Source: Prevotella sp. (lineage in GTDB: Bacteria; Bacteroidota; Bacteroidia; Bacteroidales; Bacteroidaceae). Taken from it: a stretch of 53,627 nucleotides of DNA. A program made the translations under genes and the position numbers. A model generated the notes under the pieces. The model was given only the letters and a program-made list of their open reading frames with translations, was not told the origin of the DNA and made no database searches. This document shows, in pieces, positions 16,279-24,127 of the stretch (its first letter is position 1; each line of letters starts with the position of its first letter). Location: assembly GCA_024682415.1 (NCBI GenBank), contig JAIKZG010000016.1, positions 1-53,627 of the forward strand, in the 5' to 3' direction.

Positions 16279-17166
16279 TTATCTCTTGCCCAGCTTCTCG
16301 TTAATACCATCTTTATATGCCTGCCAAAGCGTCTGCAAGTCTTTCCACTGCCACGCCTTCGTGAATGGCATGGAGAGCACAGCCGGAACCCAATATCCCA
16401 CTACGCCGATGAAGCTGCGCAGATGTTTCACTCCCCAGTTTCTGCCATAATGATGATTCAGATAAGCCTCGTTGCGCACCTGATAATACCGCTTCCATTT
16501 CTTCTTCTGATTGCGCGTAGTCCAAGTGTCGTCGCTGAAGAATTTATGCTTATCCATTATTGCCGTTGGCACATATCGCAACTTAAATCCCGCGAGATGG
16601 GCACGAAGACAATAGTCTGTGTCATCGCAGAAGATAAACAGCTCCCTATTTGGCAATCCTATCTTCTCCACCACTCGGCGGCTGATGAAAGGGCCTTCAA
16701 AGTCAGCTCCCACTATTTCAGTGTTCTCCGTTTCGTTGCCACGCAACTTTTTGCCGTGCATAGACGCGAGAGGATTAGCGAAATCATAGTGGCAGAACTC
16801 ATGGGTAAACACCTTGCCGTCCATTATTCTGCGAGGCGATAGAATTGCCGCGTCGCCGATATTGGCAAGAAGATTTTCAAGGCAGTCCTCTCTCGGGAAG
16901 ACATCATCGTCCATACACCATATCCAGTCAGCGCCCTGCTTATACGCAGCGTCAATGCCCGTGTAGAAGCCACCGCTTCCGCCTACATTTTCCTGATGGA
17001 TAACGTGCAGTCCCTGCTGCGCGTCGAGCCATTCATGAGTGCCGTCGGTGGCACCGTTATCCACAACGATTATTTCCGTCAGCCTTTTTTGCCTGCGCAG
17101 GCATTCTATGCCATGCTTGAGCAATTCCAGCCGATTATATGTTACGACAACTGCTATTATTTTCAT
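16279..17166 (-). CDS. Glycosyltransferase family 2 (GlfT/rhamnosyl-type)
   Basis: A 295-residue GT-A enzyme. The nucleotide-binding start AVVVTYNRLELL, the IIVVDNGATDGT block, the NVGGSGGFYTG loop and the acid motif WIWCMDDDV (Asp86-88) are all typical of the GT2 subgroup with galactofuranosyl- and rhamnosyltransferases. A Trp/Asp-containing FCDDTDYCLRAH block completes the active site. It is the first gene of the second transcription unit of the AEP locus, with a -7 box at 17237-17244 and a terminator further upstream. Confidence 0.85.
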   Translation of the reverse strand: MKIIAVVVTYNRLELLKHGIECLRRQKRLTEIIVVDNGATDGTHEWLDAQQGLHVIHQENVGGSGGFYTGIDAAYKQGADWIWCMDDDVFPREDCLENLLANIGDAAILSPRRIMDGKVFTHEFCHYDFANPLASMHGKKLRGNETENTEIVGADFEGPFISRRVVEKIGLPNRELFIFCDDTDYCLRAHLAGFKLRYVPTAIMDKHKFFSDDTWTTRNQKKKWKRYYQVRNEAYLNHHYGRNWGVKHLRSFIGVVGYWVPAVLSMPFTKAWQWKDLQTLWQAYKDGINEKLGKR

Positions 17167-17236
17167 CTGTGAGTTTTCTTTATAACTATGGGAATAGTTT
17201 CAATTAATCTATTAGTTAATAGACATCCTTTGTCTG

Positions 17237-17244
17237 CAAAATTA
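17237..17244 (-). promoter_or_regulatory. -7 promoter element (TAATTTTG) of the glycosyltransferase unit
   Basis: Minus-strand TAATTTTG lies about 70 nt before the GT2 start and just after the terminator of the aep unit. I see no clear -33 partner. It implies that the assembly genes can be expressed separately from AEP synthesis. Confidence 0.5.
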
Positions 17245-17330
17245 CTTATTTTTATCCTTTTGCTATAATAATACACGCAATTTTCCGAATGATAGTAAAA
17301 AGTTTTGGGATTACATTCCAATAATTACAT

Positions 17331-17368
17331 AAAAAAGAAAGTTTTGGGAATGTAATCCCAAAACTTTC
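17331..17368 (-). terminator. Terminator of the aep unit
   Basis: On the minus strand a perfect 13-bp stem (17356-17368 with 17337-17349), a 6-nt loop and six U form a textbook terminator 29 nt after the nucleotidyltransferase stop. A further copy of one arm at 17300-17319 can pair over 20 bp with 17347-17366, giving an alternative, longer hairpin. Confidence 0.85.
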
Positions 17369-17397
17369 GATATAAACAGAGTAAAAAATGAGCTGAT

Positions 17398-18117
17398 TTA
17401 GAGGTGAGAAACGATGTGCTGCTCGGCATAAGCCAAATCCTGCTCATCGTCAATCTCATACCAATATACGTCTTTGGCGTTAAGGACATTCATCGGAATG
17501 GTGTGCTGCGACATGTCGAGAAGCATATATTCATAGCCGAGTTTCGGCTTTTCATCTACCATCTCTCCATAACGCTCACACATCTTTTTATAAAAGCGTG
17601 AAGACAGCTTATGAATACCAACAAGCTCGCCTTTAGCGTCTATAGCAGCCTTGTCGGTAGAGCAACGGGTGAGCACATTGTCGCCGTCGTATTCCACATA
17701 ATACTGATCCTGAAACTTAGTGACAGGAGTGATAAGCATTATGTCGCTCCACGCGTTTTCCTGCAATTCAGTTATGGCATTTCTGCTATAGATGATGTCT
17801 GACTCAAGGAGGAGGAAATCATCATTGCCCACTGCCTCACGGCAGTTATACAACGTGTACATGCTGTTGGTTTCGGCAAAACGCTCGCTGAACACACATT
17901 CTATCTGAGGATATTTCGCCTGCAAAGCCTCGTAAGCCTCACGATGATAACCCGTACCTATTATGATGCGATTAATGCCACACGAGATGAGAGTTTCTAT
18001 TGAGCGAATCACCATAGACTGTCCGCCAGCCTCAATAAATCCCTTAGGCATGGTTTCGGTCATTTTTCCGAAGCGAGTGCCCAAGCCCGCGGCAATAATA
18101 ACTGCTGTTGTTACCAT
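17398..18117 (-). CDS. Sugar/phosphonate nucleotidyltransferase, probable CTP:2-aminoethylphosphonate cytidylyltransferase
   Basis: A 239-residue protein with the nucleotidyltransferase start AVIIAAGLGTRFGKMT followed by MPKGFIEAGG, the LLLESDIIY metal-binding segment and a WYEIDDEQDLAYAE tail. This matches LicC/PntC-type enzymes that make CDP-choline or CMP-AEP. Because it is 14 nt downstream of the AEP transaminase in an aepX-Y-Z unit, AEP is the expected substrate; the identification rests on context, since the pocket residues cannot be read by eye. The product would feed LicD. It is the last gene of its unit. Confidence 0.82.
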   Translation of the reverse strand: MVTTAVIIAAGLGTRFGKMTETMPKGFIEAGGQSMVIRSIETLISCGINRIIIGTGYHREAYEALQAKYPQIECVFSERFAETNSMYTLYNCREAVGNDDFLLLESDIIYSRNAITELQENAWSDIMLITPVTKFQDQYYVEYDGDNVLTRCSTDKAAIDAKGELVGIHKLSSRFYKKMCERYGEMVDEKPKLGYEYMLLDMSQHTIPMNVLNAKDVYWYEIDDEQDLAYAEQHIVSHL

Positions 18118-18131
18118 TTATGAGAGAGCCT

Positions 18132-19274
18132 TTAATTGTTGTATTTTACAGGAATCTGTATGTTGTTAGCTTCAAGAGCCTTTCTCAACACCACGAAGAA
18201 CGCCTTAATGTCGTCAGCGTCTATCGCGCCAAGCGAACAGAGACGGAAAGTGTTTGTGGTGGTTATCTTGCCAGGGTAAATGGTGAAGCCATTCTCATAG
18301 CAATAGTCATGCACCTTATCGAAATCCCAGTTCTCATCATCAGGATATTTCACTGAAACGACCAAACCCGACTGAATTTCACGGCGGATAACATCCTTGA
18401 AGCCAAGCTCGGCAAGACCTTCATGAATAGCCTCAAATGTGCGATGATGGCGAGCGAACTTATTCTCCTCACCCTCTGCCCAATATTCCTTCATTGCCTG
18501 AAGAGCGGCATAGATAGTCTGCACAGGCGGAGTGAAGTGCATCTGACCTGTCTTCTCGAAGTAATCATACTGCAGGAAGAGGTTGCAATAGTAAGAACGT
18601 TTAGGATAATTCTTTGAAGCCTCAACGATGGCGCGGTTACCAATCACAAACTGCAAACCGCTCATTGCCATAAGACCTTTCTGAGCCGAAGCCATGCAGA
18701 AGTCTTGATTATCCTTCTCAATATCGAATGGCACCATGCCGAGAGAAGACGTAGTGTCGCATACAGAGATTGCCCCGTATTTGTGAGCCAACGCGCCTAT
18801 CTCACGGATTGGATTAAGAATACCTGTGCCAGTTTCATGATGAGTAGAATAAACCACGGCTATGTCAGGATTATCCTTCAACGTCTGCTCCACCTTTTCC
18901 AAGTCTGGCAAATCGAAGACTGAAGATTTCAGATTAATGAATGGCAGACCATAATACTCGCACACCTCAGCAGCGCGACTGCTGTAAGCGCCATTGTTTA
19001 CCACAAGAATTTTCTTGCCCTCTGGCAAAAGAGAATTTAAGCAAATATCAATACCGATAGTTCCAGAGCCTGCAAAGAGCACAGCGGTGTGCTTGTCTAC
19101 ATCGCCATGAGCCATGCGCACGAGGTCTTCACGAAGACCTTTCATGTTTTTGGCAAACTCTTCCTCACGCGGACAGATATCTGGCACAATCTGCGCCATC
19201 TTTACAGTGTCCGTAGTCGTAGCAGGCCCAGGGTTGAGCAATATATTTCTTTTTATATTCATTTTAAAAGCCAT
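18132..19274 (-). CDS. aepZ: 2-aminoethylphosphonate-pyruvate transaminase
   Basis: A 380-residue class V PLP aminotransferase of the PhnW type. Visible are NILLNPGPATT at the start, AGSGTIGIDICLN, the cofactor-binding Asp in VCDTTSSLGM, and the Schiff-base Lys199 in SAQKGLM. In a biosynthetic setting it aminates phosphonoacetaldehyde to AEP. B. fragilis names the same activity aepZ in its AEP-bearing polysaccharide pathway, which is the symbol used here. The start could also be the Met five codons in. The gaps are 11 nt to aepY and 14 nt to the nucleotidyltransferase. Confidence 0.92.
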   Translation of the reverse strand: MAFKMNIKRNILLNPGPATTTDTVKMAQIVPDICPREEEFAKNMKGLREDLVRMAHGDVDKHTAVLFAGSGTIGIDICLNSLLPEGKKILVVNNGAYSSRAAEVCEYYGLPFINLKSSVFDLPDLEKVEQTLKDNPDIAVVYSTHHETGTGILNPIREIGALAHKYGAISVCDTTSSLGMVPFDIEKDNQDFCMASAQKGLMAMSGLQFVIGNRAIVEASKNYPKRSYYCNLFLQYDYFEKTGQMHFTPPVQTIYAALQAMKEYWAEGEENKFARHHRTFEAIHEGLAELGFKDVIRREIQSGLVVSVKYPDDENWDFDKVHDYCYENGFTIYPGKITTTNTFRLCSLGAIDADDIKAFFVVLRKALEANNIQIPVKYNN

Positions 19275-19285
19275 TTAAAATATGA

Positions 19286-20416
19286 TTAATCATTATTTAA
19301 AAATTCCATCAACGCCTCTTTGTTCTGAATAGGTGTCGTGGTAGGGCGACCGAGGTTTTCACGCGCCCCTTTCTTTACCTTCACTTCGAGGAGCAGCGGA
19401 GCTTCATTGTCGGTAAGCGAAGCAAGAGTCTGCTTCAAATCTTCTTCATTATCCACGCTCACCACAGTCTTATATCCGCAACTTGCCGCAATTTCAGGAA
19501 TGTCTATATCAAATCCTATCGTAGGCTGTCCACCGACAGAGTCGTGAGCGCCATTATTAAACACCACATGATAATAGTTTTTCGGCATCATCTCGCCTAC
19601 TATGCCAAGACTTCCCATGTGCATAATGGTAGCGCCGTCGCCGTCGAAGCAATACACATTTCTATTTGGCTTGCTTAGAGCTATGCCGAGAGCTATCTGC
19701 GAAGCATGACCCATAGAGCCTACCGTAAGGAAATCCTGAGCATGGCCCTGATTATTATCAGCACGATACTCAAAAAGCTCACGCGAGATTTTTCCTGTCG
19801 TTGAAACAACGACATCTTTCTCGCCAAGAGAAGCGGCAACAAGCTTTATCGCGTCCTCGCGCTCCATTGTGCATGAAGACTTGCGGTCGGTCTGAAGTTT
19901 ATAGTCAGCGAATGTGCCTTTCTTCACTACGAGAGCAAAGGCTTCCTTAGTAGCCGACATATATTCATCGGCACGCTTTATCTGCGCTTCCAAATCTGCC
20001 TCGTCGCCTGTAAGTATCTCATATTTAATGCCCATAGCCTCAAGCAACGGCAATGTAGCCTTGCCCTGCTTCACGTGCTGTGGCTCATCGTGCACACCTG
20101 GCTCTCCGCGCCAACCGATGACGAGAAGCACTGGAATATTATAAACATCCTTGTCGGTGAGCGACATCAGAGGATTTACGGCATTGCCGATACCTGAATT
20201 CTGCATATACACCACAGGAGTCTTGCCTGTAGCGAGATAATGTCCGGCAGCCAAGCCCATAGCGCCACCCTCATTGGCAGCGATAATATTGTTGGTGCGT
20301 GGAGCGTTATCGGTGATATACGCGCAGAGATTTTTAAGCAAAGAATCAGGAACGCCGGCATAAAAATCGATTCCGACATTCTGAAGACAGGTATAGAATA
20401 GTTTTGGTGAAATCAT
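19286..20416 (-). CDS. aepY: Phosphonopyruvate decarboxylase
   Basis: A 376-residue thiamine-diphosphate enzyme. It has FYAGVPDSLLKNL at the start, the catalytic-Glu region AANEGGAMGLAAGHYLATG, WRGEPGVHDEPQHVKQG, and the ThDP/Mg motif FDGDGATIMHMGSLG in the C-terminal half. It decarboxylates phosphonopyruvate to phosphonoacetaldehyde, the step that pulls the unfavourable PEP mutase reaction forward. It follows aepX by 46 nt. Length and motifs are normal for the family. Confidence 0.93.
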   Translation of the reverse strand: MISPKLFYTCLQNVGIDFYAGVPDSLLKNLCAYITDNAPRTNNIIAANEGGAMGLAAGHYLATGKTPVVYMQNSGIGNAVNPLMSLTDKDVYNIPVLLVIGWRGEPGVHDEPQHVKQGKATLPLLEAMGIKYEILTGDEADLEAQIKRADEYMSATKEAFALVVKKGTFADYKLQTDRKSSCTMEREDAIKLVAASLGEKDVVVSTTGKISRELFEYRADNNQGHAQDFLTVGSMGHASQIALGIALSKPNRNVYCFDGDGATIMHMGSLGIVGEMMPKNYYHVVFNNGAHDSVGGQPTIGFDIDIPEIAASCGYKTVVSVDNEEDLKQTLASLTDNEAPLLLEVKVKKGARENLGRPTTTPIQNKEALMEFLNND

Positions 20417-20462
20417 GCTTTTTATTCGTTTATTGAATATAACTATATATACAAAACAAGAG

Positions 20463-21764
20463 TTACTTTGTTCCCGGAATAAGTTCCAGAATATCCTTTA
20501 TCGACATGCACAAAGGATTAGCTTCCAAAGAACGCTCATTCTCAAGGATAGTTTCAGCGCACTTCACCATGGCAGGATAAGCAGCGCGAAGCATATGATT
20601 AGCATAAATCACGATGTTGATACCCCAAGAATGGAGTTCCTCTTCCTTTATCTGATTGTAAGTAGTAGGCACAACCACGATAGGTACATTAGCGTGACGC
20701 TTGCGGAATGTAAGGCAGAATTCCTTGATGTCATCACCGCTCTTGTTGCGAGAGTGAATCATGATACCATCCGCACCAGCCTCAACATAAGCGTAGGCAC
20801 GCTCCAAAGCGTCTTCCATCGGCTTGCCTGCGATAAGGCTCTCTACACGGGCAATAATCATGAAATCCTTTGTCACCTGCGCAGCCTTACCCATCTTAAT
20901 CTTATGGCAGAAATTCTCTATCGTGTCCTGAGTCTGAATAGCGTCAGTGCCAAAGAGAGAATTCTTCTTCAGTCCGATCTTATCCTCAATTATTATGGCA
21001 GAGATACCATTACGCTCCAATGTGCGCACGGTAAACACGAAATGTTCTGGCTTGCCGCCTGTGTCGCCATCGTAAATAATAGGCTTTGTGGTACATTCAA
21101 GGATATTTGTAAGATCTTGCATACGAGTTGTCAAATCTACAGCCTCAATATCAGGCTTACCCTTAGAAGTGGAATCGGTGAGCGAGCTTGACCACATACC
21201 GTCGAAAGACTTTGTAGACAATCCGCCCTTCACTTCCATATTCTCCACGATAAGACCGCTGAGTCCGTCGTGTACTTCCATTATTCTGACGATAGGTTTC
21301 GCTGCGATAAGGCGGCGCAAAGACTTCATTCTCACTTCTGGAGTCGTGCCGATAGCGCCAAGCTCCTTAGCGAGAGAAGAAGAATTGATACCTTGTGTGT
21401 AAGGTATTTCAATTACCTCGCCGCCAAGTTCTTTCATCACCTCGAAGACCTCTGTGCGCAGTTCCTGCTCAGAACCTGTCTTCCAGTCATCTCCATGAAT
21501 AATGAAATCTGGCTTATATTTCTTCAGATTAGGCACATAGCTCCATTCCTCCTGAGGAACAATTTCGCTTACGCCCTTGATATTAGCAATAACCTCACGG
21601 CGCTGTTCATAAGTCATGTAAGGTAAGCGGCGATGCGTAGCGATTGCTTTATCTGTAAACAATCCAATCATCACATCACCATATTTCGCGCCTTCGTTAA
21701 TAATATTGATTAGTCCCGGGTGCATGATGTCACCTATCATGCCAAGGTACACTTTTTTACTCAT
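20463..21764 (-). CDS. aepX: Phosphoenolpyruvate mutase fused to an N-terminal nucleotidyltransferase-like domain
   Basis: A 433-residue two-domain protein. Residues ~1-135 form a cytidylyltransferase-like fold (YLGMIGDIMHPGLINIINEG, then KYKPDFIIHGDDW). Residues ~145-430 are PEP mutase with the diagnostic EDKIGLKKNS loop (260-269), YDGDTGG and RVESLIAGK. The mutase makes phosphonopyruvate from PEP, the entry to all C-P biosynthesis. The HxGH motif expected of an active cytidylyltransferase reads HPGL, so the front domain may be inactive, which fits with a separate nucleotidyltransferase in the same unit. It is the first gene of the operon, with a minus-strand -7 box at 21794-21801. Confidence 0.93.
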   Translation of the reverse strand: MSKKVYLGMIGDIMHPGLINIINEGAKYGDVMIGLFTDKAIATHRRLPYMTYEQRREVIANIKGVSEIVPQEEWSYVPNLKKYKPDFIIHGDDWKTGSEQELRTEVFEVMKELGGEVIEIPYTQGINSSSLAKELGAIGTTPEVRMKSLRRLIAAKPIVRIMEVHDGLSGLIVENMEVKGGLSTKSFDGMWSSSLTDSTSKGKPDIEAVDLTTRMQDLTNILECTTKPIIYDGDTGGKPEHFVFTVRTLERNGISAIIIEDKIGLKKNSLFGTDAIQTQDTIENFCHKIKMGKAAQVTKDFMIIARVESLIAGKPMEDALERAYAYVEAGADGIMIHSRNKSGDDIKEFCLTFRKRHANVPIVVVPTTYNQIKEEELHSWGINIVIYANHMLRAAYPAMVKCAETILENERSLEANPLCMSIKDILELIPGTK

Positions 21765-21793
21765 GTCTTATATATATTAATGTAATTTGCTTG

Positions 21794-21801
21794 CAAAATT
21801 A
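21794..21801 (-). promoter_or_regulatory. -7 promoter element (TAATTTTG) of the aep unit
   Basis: Minus-strand TAATTTTG followed by CAAG lies 30 nt before the aepX start. The -33 box is not clear. Confidence 0.5.
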
Positions 21802-21861
21802 TCTATATTTTTGCAATATAGCGAGTTAAAAGCAAAAAAATATAAAATATCCCAAGCCCAC

Positions 21862-21894
21862 TTTGTGTAATTTGCCAAATAATAAGTAAGTTTG
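21862..21894 (+). promoter_or_regulatory. Promoter of the DUF5703-GH78 pair
   Basis: TTTG (21862-21865), a 21-nt spacer and TAAGTTTG (21887-21894) match the phylum consensus and point away from aepX. The leader is about 50 nt. Confidence 0.7.
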
Positions 21895-21950
21895 CAACTC
21901 ACGATAATGTTTATTGCCCCACAAAACGATTAAGACTATTCCTATATTAT

Positions 21951-24101
21951 ATGAAAAAGATTATCCTGGCAGCGTGCTGCTTACTTATAGCGTGCGTGAA
22001 TATGAAAGCCGCCGATTATGTGCCACAAAATTATGTTTGGACTTCACAGAGCAGAAATTCCTCTGAGTCAATGCCTTGCGGTGGTGGAAGCATTGGAATG
22101 AACGTATGGGTGGAAAACGGCGATGTGCTGTTCTATCTGTCACGTTCTGGCATGTTCGACGAGAACAACACGTTGCTTAAAGCCGGCAGATTTCGCCTGC
22201 GCATTGAAGACAAGGATATTACGAAATTCAGTCAGCGACTAAGCCTCAACGACGGCGCGATGTATATCACGCTGAACGACGCTACGATAAAGCTATGGGC
22301 AGACGTATTCTCTCCCAACGTGTTCATGACAATATCCTCAAAACAAAAGATAAACGCTACACTCAGCTATGAAAGCTGGAGATATAAAGACCGCCCATTG
22401 ACAAAGGCGGAATGTCAGCAGTCGTCATGGAAATGGGACGTGAAGCCAGACTGCATGACTTTCGCCGACAGCATAAAGCCAGGCAGAAACGCCATTTCTT
22501 TCTACCATCAGAACAGAAAGGAAACAGTGGTGGACTACACCATTGAAAAAGAAAAGCTCTCTGCCGTGAAATCAAGCATTTATAATCCTATCGGCGGACT
22601 GAAATTCGGCGGAACGATGACAGCTCCAGATTTCACTTTCAGAAACGCCACTGACGGAAAATACGCGAGCACGGATTTCCGCGCATGGAATTACGCTGCT
22701 AAGGGCATTAAAAATGCCACGGTAAAAATTACTCTGCACGACAATTTCACTGACACGGCAAAAGATAAGCAAAACGTAAACGCTGCAACATCTGCGAAAC
22801 GTTCTGCCAAATGGTGGCATAACTATTGGCAGCGAAGCTATATTATCGCAAAAGACAAAAATAGCGAGGCAGCCCACATCGCCCGCAACTGGGAGCTGTT
22901 CAGATATATTCTCGGATGCAATGCCTATAGCAAATGGCCTACGAAATTTAATGGCGGACTTTTCACTTTCGACCCTGAATATGTAGACGCGAAAATGCCT
23001 TTCACTCCCGATTACAGAAGATGGGGAGGCGGCACAATGACAGCGCAGAATCAGCGACTTGTGTATTGGCCAATGCTAAAGAGCGGTGATACGGATATGA
23101 TGGAAGCACAGTTTGACACCTATCTGAGAATGCTGCCTTCTGCGATAGCCCGCACGAAATATTATTGGAATCATGGCGGAGCATGCTTCACCGAGCAGTT
23201 GGAGAACTGCGGTCTGCCCAATCCTGCCGAATATGGCTCACACAAGAAGACGAGCAACTACGGAGTGATGGACAACGCGTGGTTGGAATATCTTTGGGAC
23301 ACTTCGTTAGAGTTTTGCTCAATGATTCTTTATGCCCACGAATATACAGGCATGGACATAAAGAAATATGAACCACTTATAGAAAACTGCCTTACGTTTT
23401 TTGATGAGCATTATCAGTATGTAGCCAGACAGAATGGAAAGAAAGCTCTCACCGAGGACGGAAAACTCATTCTCTATCCAGGTTCGGCTGCCGAGACTTA
23501 CAAGATGGCATACAACGCCTCAAGCACAGTGGCAGCACTGAAAGCGGTGTTAAAGCAATGGGAAGAATACGGCAAAGACACTTCGATGGCGCTGCGTATT
23601 CCAGAAATTCCTTTCAGAGTACTCGCGAGCGGCGATAGCGTCATTTCTCCGGCAGTGGTGTGGACAAGATGTCAGAATGAGGAAACGCCACAACTCTACC
23701 CTGTTTTCCCATGGCGAATTTATGGATTGGGAAGAGAAGGGCTTAACATTGCCCGCAACACTTACTCAAAAGACCCTCTTGCCTTGAAGATGCGCTCAGC
23801 GAAAGGCTGGAAGCAAGACAATATCTGGGCAGCATGCCTCGGACTTACTGATGAAGCGAAGCAGCTCTGCATAGAGAAATTCAAAGATGGCCCTTACAGA
23901 TTCCCTGCATTCTGGGAACCGGGATTTGACTGGGCACCCGACTGCAACAGAGGTGGCTCGGCAATGATTGGTCTGGAGGAAATGCTATTACAGGAAAAGC
24001 CAGACGGAGAGATAATGCTGTTCCCGGCATGGCCGAAGGAATGGAAGGTAAAATTCAGAATGAATGCCTCGAAAGGCAGAGTTATCAACGCTGAAAATTA
24101 A
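21951..24101 (+). CDS. DUF5703/GH95-like exported hydrolase
   Basis: A 716-residue exported protein. The signal peptide has a Cys-rich core (MKKIILAACCLLIAC) and could be lipidated at that Cys. The N-terminal beta domain opens VWTSQSRNSSESMPCGGGSIGMNVW, the hallmark of DUF5703 proteins. The second half (~290-640) is an alpha/alpha toroid-like region with GGLFTFDPEYVD, RRWGGGTMTAQNQRLVYWP and YPGSAAETYKMAYNAS, resembling GH95/GH65-type catalytic modules. The activity is not established to my knowledge. Its coupling to a GH78 rhamnosidase 26 nt downstream points to rhamnose-containing pectin. Confidence 0.75.
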   Translation: MKKIILAACCLLIACVNMKAADYVPQNYVWTSQSRNSSESMPCGGGSIGMNVWVENGDVLFYLSRSGMFDENNTLLKAGRFRLRIEDKDITKFSQRLSLNDGAMYITLNDATIKLWADVFSPNVFMTISSKQKINATLSYESWRYKDRPLTKAECQQSSWKWDVKPDCMTFADSIKPGRNAISFYHQNRKETVVDYTIEKEKLSAVKSSIYNPIGGLKFGGTMTAPDFTFRNATDGKYASTDFRAWNYAAKGIKNATVKITLHDNFTDTAKDKQNVNAATSAKRSAKWWHNYWQRSYIIAKDKNSEAAHIARNWELFRYILGCNAYSKWPTKFNGGLFTFDPEYVDAKMPFTPDYRRWGGGTMTAQNQRLVYWPMLKSGDTDMMEAQFDTYLRMLPSAIARTKYYWNHGGACFTEQLENCGLPNPAEYGSHKKTSNYGVMDNAWLEYLWDTSLEFCSMILYAHEYTGMDIKKYEPLIENCLTFFDEHYQYVARQNGKKALTEDGKLILYPGSAAETYKMAYNASSTVAALKAVLKQWEEYGKDTSMALRIPEIPFRVLASGDSVISPAVVWTRCQNEETPQLYPVFPWRIYGLGREGLNIARNTYSKDPLALKMRSAKGWKQDNIWAACLGLTDEAKQLCIEKFKDGPYRFPAFWEPGFDWAPDCNRGGSAMIGLEEMLLQEKPDGEIMLFPAWPKEWKVKFRMNASKGRVINAEN

Positions 24102-24127
24102 ACGCAACTACACACTAACTATATATA

